A stretch of DNA of 64,000 nt from Ehretia macrophylla (GCA_037974665.1 CM075771.1:38672425-38736424), one strand, 5' to 3'; counted from the stretch's first letter, positions 35,049 through 48,371 are shown. Translations and numbers: made by a program. Notes: generated by a model from the sequence alone, not told the origin.

Positions 35049-35603
35049 TTTTTAATTTTTTTTGCCCTAGTTAGGGTCGCCAAGATACTTTATCCACCAA
35101 ATCTCTATTACCGAATCTCGCAGAACAATGGGCAAAACAACTTCGATTCACATAGAGGCCGGGCTCGCAAACCGAGGGCGTAGGGTTTGTGACCAGGTCT
35201 CCATCGCTCTGGTGCCCATAACTTTTGATCCGTAATGAGTTACGCAGTGCACAACATACCGTTGCAAAGCTCTCTGAGAGCTCTACGACGGGGGCAGACA
35301 GCTTGCTCGCTGTGCCCTTTTTGGGGCCCAAAATCGAACGTTTTCATCAGTTTTAGGCCACTTTTATTCTTTTGCTCTTTTTTTCGTCACGAATCGTAAG
35401 TCATGAGCTGTTGAAAAGACTACAGTCTTACTCGCAGGACATCAGAGGGCCCTACAACTTGTCGATATCACGTCTTGCGAGGATGCTGCGTTGTTGAAGC
35501 GGATTGGTTGTCGTTAAGCCCATTGGGCCTTTTGAATGGGCCATCTCTCTAGCCTGGCACTGTGAACCATTAACACATATAGGAATTGTGCCCTCAACAT
35601 GAC

Positions 35604-35697
35604 GGGTAAGATCATACTAGCACTAATGCACCGGATCCCATCAGAACTCCGAAGTTAAGCGTGCTTCGGCAAGAGTAGTACTAGGATGGGTGACCCC
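35604..35697 (+). pseudogene. 5S rRNA: 5S rRNA pseudogene, D type
   Basis: 25-nt deletion plus G5A, C6A, C15T, G64C and G68A. Exactly 3,349 bp after the D unit at 32255. Confidence 0.92.
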
Positions 35698-36248
35698 CTT
35701 TTCATTTTTTTTTGCCCTGGTTAGGGTTGCCAAGATACTTTATCCCCCAAATCTCTATTACTGAATCCCACTGAACATTGGGCAAGATGCTTCACGTAGA
35801 CGCCGGGCCTGCAAACTGAGGGCGTAGGGTTTGTGACCAGGTCTCCGTGGCTCCGGTGCCCATAACTTTTGATCCGTAAGGAGTTACGGTGCGCACAGTA
35901 TACCGTTACAATGCTCTCTGAGAGCTCTACGACGGGGGCAGCTGGCTTGCTCCCTGTGCCCTTTTTGGAGTCCAAAATCGAAGGTTTTCATTAGTTTCAG
36001 GCCACTTTTCTTCTTTTGATCTGTTTTTTCATCTCGGATCGTAGGTCGTGAGCTGTTAAAAGGACGACAACCTGACTAGCGGGACATCAGAAGGCCCTAC
36101 AACGTGTCGATATAACATTTTGCGAGGATGCTGCATTGTTGGAGCGGATGGGTTGTCGTTAAGCCTATTGGGTCTTTTGAATGGGCCATCTCTCTAGGCT
36201 GGGACTGTGAACCGTTAACACATATAGGAATTGTGCCCTCAACATGAC

Positions 36249-36367
36249 GGGTGCAATCGTACCAGCACTAATGCACTGGATCCCATCAGAACAATGAAGT
36301 TAAGCGTTCTTGGGCGAGAGTAGTACTAGGATGGGTGACCGCCTGGGAAATCCTCGTGTTGCACCCC
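36249..36367 (+). rRNA. 5S rRNA: 5S rRNA gene copy 38 (E type)
   Basis: Differences G7A, A11G, C29T, T45A, C46A, C47T, G60T, C93G and G102A. The IGS has the CGCATCACG mark shared with copies 20 and 27. Confidence 0.91.
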
Positions 36368-36924
36368 CTTTTCAATTTTTTTTGCCCTAGTTAGGGTTGC
36401 CAAGATACTTTATCTACCAAATCTCTATTACCGAATCCCACGGAACATTGGGCAAGACAACTTCGCATCACGTAGAGGCCAGGCCCGCAAACTGAGGGCA
36501 TAGGGTTTATGACCAGGTCACTTTCGCTCCGGTGTCCATAACTTTTGATCCGTAAGGAGTTACGCAGCGCACAACATACCGTTGCAAAGCTCTCTGTAAG
36601 CTCTACGCTGGGGCAGCGTGCTAGCTTGCTGTGCCCCTTTTTGGAGTCCAAAATCGAATGTTTTCATCAGTTTCAGGCCACTTTTGTTCTTTTGCTCTGT
36701 TTTTCCGTCCCGGATCGTACGTCGTGAGCTATTAAAAGGACGACAACCTGACTCGCAGGACATTCGAGGGCCCTACAATGTGTCAATATCACATCTTGCG
36801 ATGATGCTGCGTTTTTGAAGCGGATGGGTTGTCGTTAAGCCCATTGGGCCTTTTGAAACGGCCATCCCTCTAGGCTGGGACTATGAACCGTTAACACATA
36901 TCGGAATTGTGCTCTCAACATGAC

Positions 36925-37043
36925 GGGTGCGATCATACCAGCACTAATGCACCGGATCCCATCTGAACTCCGAATTTAAGCTTGCTTGGGCGAGAGTAGT
37001 ACTATGATGGGTGACCTCCTGGGTGGTCCTTGTGTTGCACCCC
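36925..37043 (+). rRNA. 5S rRNA: 5S rRNA gene copy 39 (F type)
   Basis: Differences A40T, G51T, G58T, G81T, C93T, A100T, A101G and C107T. The only copy here with T at 93, the base I know from other plant 5S genes. Confidence 0.91.
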
Positions 37044-37601
37044 CTTTTCAATTTTTTTTGCCCTGGTTAGGGTTGCCAAGATACTTTATCCACCAAATCT
37101 CTATTACCGAATCCCACTGAACATTGGGCAAGACAACTTCGCTTCACGTAGAGACCGGGCCCGCAAACCGAGGGCGTAGGGTTTGTCACCAAGTCTCCGT
37201 CGCTCTGGTGCCCATAACTTTTGATCCGTAAGGAGTTACGCAGCGAAAAGCATACCGTTGCAAAGCTCTCTGAGAGCTCTACGACGGGGGCAGTGTGCTT
37301 GCTCGCTTTGCCTATTTTTGGAGCCCAAAATCGAACGTTTTCATCAGTTTTAGGCCACTTTTCTTCTTTTTCTATGTTTTTCCATCCCGGATCGTACGTC
37401 GTGAGCAGTTAAAAGGATGACAACCTGACTTGCGGGACATCATAGGGCCTTACAGTGTGTCGATATCACGTCTTGCGAGGATGCTGCGTTGTTTAAGCAG
37501 ATGCGTTGTCGTTAAGCCCAATGGGCCTTTTGAATGGGCCATCTCTCTAGGCTGGCACTGTGAACTGTTAACACATATAGGAATTGCGCCCTTAACATGA
37601 C

Positions 37602-37720
37602 GGGTGCGATCATACCAGCACTAATGCACCGGATCCCATCAGAACTCTGAAGTTAAGCGTGCTTGGGCGAGAGTAGTACTAGGATGGGTGACCCCTTGGG
37701 AAGTCCTCGTGTTGCACCCC
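37602..37720 (+). rRNA. 5S rRNA: 5S rRNA gene copy 40 (G type), closest to consensus
   Basis: Just two differences, C47T and C95T, with box A, the intermediate element and helix I ends intact. Of all copies in the window this is the best candidate for a functional gene. Confidence 0.95.
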
Positions 37721-38278
37721 CTTTCCAATTTTTTTTGCCGTGGTTAGGGTTGCCAAGATACTTTATCCACTAAATCTCTATTACCGAATCCCACGGAACA
37801 TTGGGCAAGACAACTTCGCTTCACGTAGAGGCCGAGCCCGCAAACCGAGGGCGTAGGGTTTGTGACCAGGTCTCCGTCGCTCCGGTGCCTATAACTTTTG
37901 ATCTATAAGGACTTACGTGGCGCACAGCATACCGTTGCAAAGCTCTCTGAGAGCTCTACGACGGGGGCATCGAGCATGCTCGCTGTGCACCTTTTTGGTG
38001 CCCAAAATCGAATATTTTCATCAGTTTCAGGCCACTTTTGTTCTTTTGCTATGTTTTTCCATCCTGGATCGTACGTAATGAGTTGTTAAAAGGACGACAA
38101 CCAGACTCATGGGACATCAGTGGGCCCTACAGCGTGTCGATATCACGTCTTGCGAGGTTGCTGCGTTGTTGAAGTGAATGGGTTGTCGTTAAGCCCATTG
38201 GGCCTTTTGAATGGGCCATCTCTCTACGATGGGACTGTGAACCGTTAACACATGTAGGAATTGTGCCCTCAACATGAC

Positions 38279-38397
38279 GGGTGCGATCGCACCACCACTA
38301 ATGCACCGGATCCAATCAGAACTCTGAAGTTTAGCGTGCTTGGGCGAGAGTAGTAATAGGATAGGTGACCCCATGGGAAGTCCTCGTGTTGCACCCC
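38279..38397 (+). rRNA. 5S rRNA: 5S rRNA gene copy 41 (H position)
   Basis: Nine differences: A11G, T12C, G17C, C36A, C47T, A54T, C78A, G85A and C95A. It takes the H place in the block order but lacks C18A. Confidence 0.9.
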
Positions 38398-38953
38398 CTT
38401 TTCAATTTTTTTTGCCCTAGTTAGGGTTGCCAAGATACTTTATCCACCAAATCTCTATTACTGATTCCCACAGAACATTAGACAAAACAACTACGCTTCA
38501 CGTAGAGGCCGGGCCCGCAAACCGAGGGCGTAGGGTTTGTGACCAGGTTTCTATCGCTCTGGTGCCATAACTTTTGATCCGTAAGGAGTTACACAGCCCA
38601 CAACATACTGTTGCAAAGCTCTATGAGAGATCTACGACCGGGGCAGCTAGCTTGCTCGCTGTGCCCTTTTTGGGACCCAAAATCGAACGTTTTCATCAGT
38701 TTCAGGCCACTTTTCTTCTTTTGCTCTATTTTTTCGTCCCGGTTCGTACGTCGTGAGCTGTTTAAAAGACAACAGCCTGACTCGCGGGACATCAGATAGC
38801 CCTACAAGGTGTCGATATCACGTCTTGCGAGGATGCTGCGTTGTTGAAGCGGATTGGTTGTCGTTAAGCCCCTTGGGCCTTTTGAATGGGCCATCTCTCT
38901 AGGCTGGCACTGTGAACCGTTAACACATATAGGAATTGTGCCCTCAACATGAC

Positions 38954-39047
38954 GGGTGCGATCATACTAGCACTAATGCACCAGATCCCATCAGAACTCC
39001 GAAGTTAAGCGTGCTTGGGCGAGAGTAGTACTAGGATGGGTGACCCC
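38954..39047 (+). pseudogene. 5S rRNA: 5S rRNA pseudogene, D type
   Basis: 25-nt deletion plus C15T and G30A. It is 3,350 bp after the D unit at 35604. The IGS reads GGCAAGACACTT near 39129, again without AACTTC. Confidence 0.92.
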
Positions 39048-39598
39048 CTTTTAAATTTTATTTGCCCTGGTTAGGGTTGCCAAGATACTTTATCCACCAA
39101 ATCTCTTTTACCGAATCCCACGGAACATTGGGCAAGACACTTAACGTAGAGGCCGGGCCCAGAAACCGAGAGCGTAGGGTTTGTGACCAGGTCTCCGTCG
39201 CTCTGTTGCCCATAACTTTTGATCCGTAAGGAGTTACGCGGCGCACATCATACCGTTGCAAAGCTCTTTGAGAGCTCTACGACGGGCGGAGCCAGCTTGC
39301 TCGATGTGCGCTTTTTAGAGTCCAAAATTGAACATTTTCATCAGTTTCAGGCCACTTTTCTTCTTTTGCTCTGTTTTTTCGTCTCCGATCATACGTCGTG
39401 AGCTGTTAAAAGGATGACAACCTAACTCGCGGGACATCAGAAGGCCCTACAACGTGTCGATATCACGTCTTGTGAGGATGCTGCGTTGTTGAAGCGGATG
39501 GGTTGTCGTTAAGCCCAATGGGCCTTTTGAATGGTCCATCTCGTTAGGCTGGCACTGTGAACCGTTAACACATATAAGAATTGTGCCCTCAACATGAC

Positions 39599-39717
39599 GG
39601 GTATGATCATACCAGTACTAATGCACCGGATCCCATCAGAACTCCGATGTTAAGCGTGCATGGACGAGAGTAGTACTAGGATGGGTGACCCCCTAGGAAG
39701 TCTTCGTGTTGCACCCA
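39599..39717 (+). rRNA. 5S rRNA: 5S rRNA gene copy 43
   Basis: Nine differences: G5A, C6T, C18T, A50T, T62A, G66A, G97A, C105T and C119A. Confidence 0.9.
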
Positions 39718-40274
39718 CTTTTCAATTTTTTTTGCTCTGGTTAGGGTTGCCAAGATACTTTATCCACCAAATCTCTAATACCAAATCCCACGGAACATTG
39801 GGCAAGACAACTTCGCTTCACGTAGAGGACGGGCCTGCAAACCGAGGGCGTAGGGTTTGTGACCAGGTCTCCGTCGCTCCGGTGCCCCTAACTTTGATCT
39901 GTAAGGAGTTACGCAGCGCAAAACATACCGTTGCAAAGCTCTCTGAGAGCTCTATGATGGGGGCAGCTAGCTTGCTCGCTGTGCCCATTTTTGGAGCCTA
40001 AAATAGAACGTTTTCGTCAGTTTTAGGCCACTTTTCTTCTTTTGCTATGTTTTTCCGTCCCGGATCGTACGTCATGAGCGGTTAAAAAGACAACAACCTG
40101 ACTCGCGGGACATTAGAGGGCCCTACAGCGTGTCGATATCATGTCTTGCGAGGATGCTGCGTTGTTGAAGCGGATGGGTTGTCGTTAAGCCCATTGGGCC
40201 TTTTGAATGGGCCATATCTCTAGGCTGGGACTGTGAACCGTTAACACATATAGGAATTGTGCCCTCAACATGAC

Positions 40275-40392
40275 GGGTGTGATCATACCAGCACTAATGC
40301 ACCGGATCCCATCAGAACTCCGAAGTTAAGCGTGCTTGGACGAGAGTAGTACTAGGATGGTGACCCCTTGGGAAGTCCTCGTGTTGCACCCC
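40275..40392 (+). rRNA. 5S rRNA: 5S rRNA gene copy 44 (G type IGS, 118 nt)
   Basis: One G is missing from the GGG of box C (near nt 85-87). Also C6T, G66A and C95T. The IGS carries the GCACCTTTTTGATGCCC form of the G mark. Confidence 0.92.
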
Positions 40393-40949
40393 CATTTCAA
40401 TTTTCTTTGCCCTGGTTAGGGTTGCCAAGATATTTTATCCACCAAATCTCTATTACCGAATCCGACGGAACATTGGGCAAGACAACTTCGCTTCACGTGG
40501 AGGCCGGGCATGCAAACTGAGTGCGTAGGGTTTGTGACCAGGTCTCCGTCGCTTCGGTGCCATTACTTTTGATCCATAAGGAGTTACGCGGCGCACAGCA
40601 TACCGTTGCAAAGCTCTCTGAGAGCTCTAGGACGGGGCCAGCGAGCTTGCTCGCTATGCACCTTTTTGATGCCCAAAATCGAACGTTTTCATCAGTTTCA
40701 GGCCACTTTTGTTCTTTTGCTATGTTTTTCCGTCACAGATCGTACGTCTTGAGCCGTTAAAAGGACGACAACCTGACTCGCGGGACATCAGAGGGCCCTA
40801 CAACTTGTCGATATCACGTCTTGCGAGGATGCTGCGTTGTTGAAGCGGATGGGTTGTCGTTAAGCCTATTGGGCGTTTTGAATGGGCCATCTCTCTAGGC
40901 TGGCACTGTGAACCGTTAACACATATAGGAATTGTGCCCTCTACATGAC

Positions 40950-41068
40950 GGGTGCGATCATACCAGCACTAATGCACCGGATCCCATCTGAACTCCGAAG
41001 TTAAGCGTGCTTGGGCGAGAGTAGTACTAGAATGGGTGACCACCTGGGAAGTCCTCGTGTTGCACCCC
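40950..41068 (+). rRNA. 5S rRNA: 5S rRNA gene copy 45
   Basis: Near consensus, with A40T, G82A and C93A. Last complete gene before retroelement 2. Confidence 0.94.
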
Positions 41069-41625
41069 CTTTTCAATTTTTTTTGCCCTAGTTAGGGTTG
41101 CCAAGATACTTTATCTACCAAATCTCTATTACCGAATCCCACAGAACATTGGGCAAGACAACTTCGCTTCACGAAGAGGCTGGGCTCGTAAACCGAGGGC
41201 ACAGGGTTTGTGACCTGGTCTCTGTCGCTCCGGTGCCCATAACTTTTGATCCGTAAGGAGTAACGCAGTGCACAGCATAGCATTGCAAAGCTCTCTAAGA
41301 GCTCTACGACGGAGGCAGCCATCTTGCTCGCTTTGCCCTTTTTGGAGCCCAAAATCGAATGTTTTCATCAGTTTTAGGCCACTTTTCTTCTTTTGCTCTG
41401 TTTTTCCTTCCCGGATCGTATGTCGTTAGCTATTAAAAGGAGGACAACCTGACTCGCGGGACATCAGAGGACCCTACAACGTGTCGATGTCACGTCTTGC
41501 GAGGATGCTGTGTTGTTGAAGCGGATGGGTTGTCGTTAAGCCCATTGGGCCTTTTGAATGGGCCATCTCTCTAGGCTGGCACTATGAACTGTTAACATAT
41601 ATAGGAATTGTGCCCTCAACATGAC

Positions 41626-41661
41626 GAGTGTGATCATACCAGCACTAATGCATAGGATCCC
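41626..41661 (+). pseudogene. 5S rRNA: 5S rRNA gene split by element 2, 5' part (nt 1-36)
   Basis: First 36 nt, with G2A, C6T, C28T and C29A, ending at GGATCCC. The rest of the same gene is at 52208-52295. The element cuts upstream of box A, so the promoter regions stay with the right-hand part. Confidence 0.95.
41657..41661 (+). other. Left target-site duplication of element 2
   Basis: ATCCC, gene nt 32-36, repeated at 52208-52212. A 5-bp duplication is usual for plant LTR retrotransposons. Confidence 0.92.
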
Positions 41662-44600
41662 TGTCATGCCCCAACCCGGCCTATAAAGGTTAGACTGGGG
41701 TATGATCTAAACATTCAAGTCACGTCTCGTACTTAACCGTTCATGAAGATTTAACACTTAACGTCTCGGCCTAAACTCCAAAATTTTTCGGTAAACCGGC
41801 AGCACAACGGCTGTAATTGGGCTCTTTGGTTTGACCTAATTCTCTAAACGCCTCAATTATTCCAATCATTAATCCAATTCCATTAAGGACTCCTATTTGT
41901 CACCAACGGATTTGCCTACTAGTTTATCTTCAAAGTCTCGTTTGGTTAATAAGCCTAACATGATAACTATATCCCATTTATTTGTCAATTTCCTATCATG
42001 CAAGTACCTATTATCCTTTAGTTTGCAAATGAGCACCTAAGTGAAATTAGATAGAATTAACTTAGTTGATTGTTCATCTAGTGGTTTGAATGCCTACGAT
42101 AACTACTAATTAAGAAAACGAAAGCAAACAACCAAATAAAAGTTCGTCCGGTTATAGATAGTACAATCCCAGAATTAGACCCAAATTACAACGGGGTCAT
42201 TTACATCAATAAACAACGAGCAACATAAAAGAAATAGTCTTCAAGTATCATAGTTCACAAATAGCCATAATCACGTAAAGCACACAAGACAGGCAATCAC
42301 TCTAAGGAATCATCGTTAGGCACATCGTCCTCGGGTACCTTTTCTTGATCTTCTTCACCTGAGATGATAAAAGAGGGTGAGTCCTTATGAATTCAGCGAG
42401 GGGGAAAGAGAAATAAGTTTTGAAACTCATTTTTTGGTTCAACTTATGAAAATCCTTTTGCAAGCATGAATATAACAATAATACAAGTACAGGAACAGAA
42501 ATACTAGTCTTTCCTCCCCGCGGTTCTCTAGGAACCAAGCGAGAGTACTTATACAGATAGTAAAAATGATACAGTGAGCTTTTGCTCTCAGATCAGTTTC
42601 AGAATCAGAAGTTGCGGCCGACTTCAAATTATCCCCCAAACACGCCAGGTGGGTGTACTCCGGATGTACCCCGAAATCCTACGACCCAACTCTCCAAGGA
42701 AGTCTAGCCCCCAAGCGAGAGAGGGAATGGGACCATGGTAGTCACGGGTGCACCGGCAAGCCCGATGCCGCCCAGTGTGCGTGATCGCTACCATGCCAAC
42801 AGGAAATGTTGCAACCTTGTATGCAATGCACATTCATGACAGGTAATATATCACAGTAGGAGGACAACAAAGTAGGTTGCCTCCGAACAGTCATAAGATT
42901 GCACATTGACAGGTAAACAAGCAGGGCACGATAAGACAGGAAATTTCACTTGAAAGACATATAGAGTTTTATGAAAATTAAACAGGCAGCCATGTAACAC
43001 ATGTAAAACAGACCATATAACTCATTAAGAAGCCCACGTGATCAAGTGATAAGATTATTCAACATGCAATGACATCAATCATGGGTTCGGGTGCAAGAAA
43101 AGCTTATTTGTCAACATGCAATGGTCAAAATCACATTTGAAGTTATAAGACATTTACGGGCAGCCCATTAAGCATAAAATTTCCACACAATTTCCAAATG
43201 ATCAACACTTAGCAAGACTACCTAGTCATTAGGGTTTCCGTTTCATGCTTAACCGTGTGATTAAAACCCTAAGTCAACTCAAAATCATTCTCAAGTCATG
43301 CATCATTCGATTCAAATATCCTCAAGTACTCAAAACAGTCCACACAACATCCCAACACCACAATTCCAATCAATTAGTACCACAAGAGAGGTTACAACAA
43401 TTTTCCAAGCATATAGCTAAGTGAAACCTTTACTGCAATAGGCTATTTTCTCACAATCAATAGGATAATCAAACAAACTACAAATCTAGTGAATAAGATT
43501 TCAAATTAAATCTTAACAAGTTAACTAAAATCGGAAACAAACCTTGCATCAATTGGAGTTCGGGATCATTAGATATAGCCGAAACAGTGGAATAGCACAA
43601 AACTGTCCAGATTTGCACACTTTTCAGAAATTGTCGTTTTTGAGGGCCTTAGGGTCAGTTTTAGCCTTGGTCCATTTCTGACAAAGTTGTCCAGAACTGA
43701 CAAATATAGCAGTACACCAAATTTCATGCATTTTTGACATCATTTACTAAGTCAAAGATGGTTCGTTCCACAAGGTTAGTGCATCTGCCAAAACCTGCTT
43801 CATTTTTCCAGATTTCCAGATTTGGTCACATTTTAGAGATTTGCCATTTTGAGGACCTTAGATTCAAAATTCGCTTCGGCCTATTTCTGGGAAAAATGTT
43901 CAAAACTGTACAAACTAGTCACCTACCAATTTTCATGAATTGTAAACGTCATTTGCCTTACTAAACTTACCTCGAACAGGCTGGTCAGAGAGCTGTCAAC
44001 AATTTCAACTTCACCTAGCATCATTTTCAAGCCAAGATCTTGCAATGCATGGTTGTTTAAGATTATGAACGACCATATAGCTCAAGTACAGAAGAAAATA
44101 CACACATTTATGAGCATGCATGCGAATTTTTGAAGAGTTTTCAAAAAGTTTTAACCCTCACCTTAGCAATCAACCGAAAGATGCTCAAAAACCATGTTGA
44201 AGCTCAAATCTCTTCTTCTTCTTGCTTAGCCGAGATTCGAACTTGGTTTTCTCTATTTTTCCTAGCCTAGTGATCAATCTCTTAGTACATTCATGAGGTT
44301 AGAACAAGAAGAAAAGAAATGGAAGCTTAAAACTCACCTAGGCCGAAAATGGTGACTCAAAATGCTTGCATGTGTGTTTCTTGCATCCTAGCTTGCTTGG
44401 GTGAGTTTCTTTGCTTGTGGTTTGTCTTGATGCACCTGAGGATGATGAAGATGAGCAAAGAGGTGGATAGAACTCAGCCAAAACCGAAATGGAGAGAGAA
44501 GAATGAGAGGAGAGAGAGTTTGTGAGATAAAATGATTTGTGAAGCATGTTGAATGTGAGTTGTGTGTGTGTGTCGGCTATGAGCTTCACAATTCTGAATT

Positions 44601-45469
44601 TTGTGTCATCTTTAGCATAATTTGGAATTGTTTTAGTGTGTGAGTTGAGAGGGCCAAGATAGGGATGCTTGGTGTTAGCAAAAGGAGCCTTGGTGTATGA
44701 AAAATGCATGACAATGTGTAAGGTGCTGTCTAGGCATGCATCAAATAAATAATTGTTCAAACTTTGGTCCTAATACCTTTTTATGGCCGGCCAAGAGCTT
44801 GCAATTGCTGAAATTTCAGATTCTATTTAATACATTTTAGATTATAATAAGGGTGAAATTTGAGGTGCATTGGTTTTGGGTGAGAATAAAGAATAAAGAA
44901 TGTTTAGGTGTTTGTGTAGTTAAAATTGTTTATTGTTAGTGGAGTTTGTAGAGAATTTGAATTATGAATATAATATTGGTTAGTGTATTGTGTAGGATTA
45001 TTTTAGTGTCTAGTGCTTTGTGTAGGATTCTTTCTTGATCAACGTGGTGGCACGAATTCCTAGGTCTAGGGCATGAATTATGAGGTAGACGCGAACTTCA
45101 AGACTAATGCACGTACTTCAAGACTAATGCACATATTCCAATGCAAATGCACGCAACCCTAGATAAATGCACGTAAACCAATACAAGGCACGTAATTGAA
45201 TGCAATGCACGTAAATTGAAGTACGACTCTTAAACCTAGGTTAGGACACGCAATTCAAGGTCAGGGGACACGAAGCGAGGTAACGTACGAAATTCGAAGT
45301 CAGGGCACGTAAGTTGAGGATTAGGGCACATAATTCTAGGTCAAGACACGAATGACGGGGCATGCACGAAAACCCAAACATGGCACATAATCCAAGGTCG
45401 GTCATACAGTTCTGGGTCTAAGGCACATAAATTAAGGTCATGGCACGTTATTCAGGGTCGGGCCTCACA
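41662..45469 (-). repeat. LTR3, left LTR of element 2 (3,808 bp)
   Basis: TGTCATGCC...GCCTCACA on the + strand. It has single units where LTR1 and LTR2 carry the 72-bp and 184-bp duplications. A CACG-rich degenerate repeat lies at about 45047-45460. The only reading frames are short, and they break at different places from those of element 1. Confidence 0.92.
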
Positions 45470-45482
45470 TCCTCCCCTCCTT
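45470..45482 (-). other. Polypurine tract of element 2
   Basis: AAGGAGGGGAGGA on the - strand, identical to that of element 1 and directly against the LTR. Confidence 0.88.
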
Positions 45483-48371
45483 AAAAGAATTTCGTCCCGA
45501 AATTCATTCTTGCCTATTGAGGTCATTTAGACGGATTATGACCTTTGTTATTCTTCCTACTCCGGTTCGTCCCGTGTTTGGTGATCTCTTACCACAACCA
45601 ATTCACTTCCTATGTTTCTCCAATCATTCTGTTCGGTGTGACCTCTACATTTATAGTTCGTTCCTTTGAACAACTATCTTTTCTCCAATTGATCTTAAGG
45701 TCGAGTTCATTAACTAAGGTTATAATCTCCAAACATAGTCATCAAAGCTGCATCGGTATTCCAACAATAGAACTATAACTCCAAAATCATGACTCATGTT
45801 GTATCAATCTCGCATCCATACCTCAAAAGGAATATCACAATAATACCGCGATCTTATGGTTACATACACTAATTTCAAGACGAGAGGTCTATATTAGATT
45901 TACATATCCTATCCACTAGCTTCAAAATTGTTAACACCTAGGACATACTCATGTTATGGGTCGTTTCCACAATACGACTCTATTTTCAAGAAGAACTCAC
46001 CAAACAAACTAATCCATCTCAAATCGTCATCTATCAATGGTATCATAGCCCTTCTTATCTCGTAGGTACATTAGATCAGCAAATCTTCTAATGACTAGTC
46101 TCCCGATTACAGGCTCCTTTTCACTAACATTCCTTCCCAGCTTCGTTAACCTTCACGCTCGTACTTAAGAAGAAAGACCGTTGATATTCGTTAAACTCAA
46201 ATTCTAAGGTTTATTAAGTATCACCAACAAATGCCAGTGAAATTGCATGGGTAAACTGATCATGTGGCACTAGTTCAACTTTTCAAGTAAGCTTCATTAG
46301 CTTGTAATCCACAATTTATTTCCTTATTCAAATCTCTAATTTCAAGTCACAAGGCTTCAGAATTTTCTTTTAATCTTATCCAAAACTCCTAAGGCGAATA
46401 GTTTCAATTCTCAAATAAATTTCACTCACCTCAATCCAAGGTTACGTCATACTTAAGAAGATAATGGTCCTACTCACTTAGCGACCTAGTCATTCCTTCG
46501 AACGCTTAATGCTCACCAATATATCTTCAACCTTAATGTTACTAAGTTGGGTTCATAGCCATGTAAGTGATATCAATTCTCCACTTAGGTTACCAGCCGT
46601 ACAACAATAATCCTAGGACTATAAATGGGTACCAAGATGATCTAGCTCATAAGATACCTACCATACTAATCCAAGTAGCTTGTTACACAAAATAACTTCA
46701 AGGTTGTGTCATCATAAGAATTATAACCACAATCATCCTACAATATAATCTAATAGAATTTCAAAAGTAATCAACCACTCATTTAGCTATCACTACAAAA
46801 TTTACCCTTTATTCAACAACTACGATTCGAAGTCTCAACCGCTAGTTTCTAGAAGTGAAACGGTGCACATAAATACGGTTGTCTAATAGTAGTCTCTCGA
46901 GTCATTATGACTCTAATTCATATATATCTTAACTATATGAAATCTTACTCTTCTTATTTACAGGTTCAACTAGCTAAGAGCATCAAGACTCATCGACCTT
47001 AGGTCCTAGGGTTCACCATGAATCATCATGCATACTCACTATTAGCTATTTAGGATTACTAATCATATCCTAATGACTCCACTTTGCAACCAGATGCTTT
47101 AATCTCATTTCCATGGTTTATATAATAGGTCCATCGGTCTTACTTAATGATATATGCTTTCCAACATCCTCTAGGGTATCTAAACAACGAGTGTATAGAA
47201 TGACTTACTTGCATAATCACAACTAAACCCGAGAGGCACCAAATTAATACCATGATTCTAAATATCACCGATATCCAACTTAGGACCTTTAGCAATGTTA
47301 TTCATCTAATGCACAATTCCATTCCTTACACTTCTATCCGACCTAACATTTTAGGTGCAGTTTTCCAAACACGAGTTCTAGCTACGTGAATTCCTTGATT
47401 CCAACATTCCTATACCTTGTTATACCAAAGATTCATCAACCTTGTTAAACTCAGTCTCCAGAGTTACCTACATGTCTTGAGGTTATCCATTGTTAAGTTA
47501 CTTAAACACATTATTCACGCCTTAATAATCTAACCCCTATCGTCCATTTCCACGAGTTCATCTCTTAATTTCTAGGTCACAATCTTACCATTGAGTGAAC
47601 TTGAAACTCGTTAATATACACCTTATTAGGTTCAACGATGCTTAATTCCAATCAAGTAAGGATTCAATCATATAATTAGTCTATTATACCATTTTAAGAT
47701 ATAAGAATTTGATTCAAAAGCAACTCCTAAGTCAAACTTCCACTATAAGCATGTGAACATATATATACTACTCCACATCTCCAATAGTATATTCTTATAT
47801 CTAAGGGAAGTTGTATGTCCTTAACATTTATTCTTGAACCACAATTAGAAGAACGGTTTGACGTAATTAAGAACTTTATAGCTATAAAATTGATAACTTA
47901 ATCACAGGCATGTGTATTCCAAAGATAAAGAGATAATTTTATCTCAACAATTATACCTGTGCTACGCATTTTATATATATGCATATCCAATAAGATATAT
48001 GATCCATTGAGTAGCTGTGAAGATGCGAGAAATCTCTAACCGAGCCTTTCGTTCGTCCTGCACAAATTCACTTCCCTGAAAGTCCTAACCCTAACTATCT
48101 ATGTGTATAAACAGTCATTCATGGTTATATAACATGCACATGTATCAAGGAAGGAGTATAAAAGCATGCATGTATTATTGAGGGCACTAACGTGTCGGTA
48201 TGCATGACACATAATACATATAGTCCACAAAGGCACATAATATTCAATGCACAAGGCATCTAAAGCACATTAGCACACATTAACACATATAAACAAGACA
48301 TCATAGTTACCTTAGGGCTTCTACCCACGGTCCAAGAGTTGAACCCGACAAATGCCTAGTTACTAAGCTAA

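Larger units (their letters stand above)
34930..38278 (+). repeat. Five-unit 5S higher-order repeat, block 2 (H-D-E-F-G)
   Basis: Units start at 34930, 35604, 36249, 36925 and 37602. A third, shorter run follows with H at 38279, D at 38954, an unassigned unit at 39599 and a G-type unit at 40275, so F or E is missing there. Confidence 0.85.
17461..41661 (+). repeat. 5S rDNA tandem array, segment 2 (higher-order structure)
   Basis: Thirty-six 5S loci, mostly 644-677 bp apart. Unit types recur in a fixed order. A three-unit block (19541-21538) is copied at 21539-23534. From 31580 a five-unit block repeats every 3,349-3,350 bp (types called here H, D, E, F, G). Earlier, less regular versions of the same order lie at 24990-31580. 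D units have two linked deletions, 25 nt in the gene and 6 nt in the IGS. IGS between genes are the standard type apart from an extra gene-less IGS piece near 23995-24217. Confidence 0.9.

Noticed and set aside
44338-44760. 140-codon - strand frame in LTR3
   Set aside because: It is shortened to about 91 codons in LTR4, has no known motif, and lies in the LTR.
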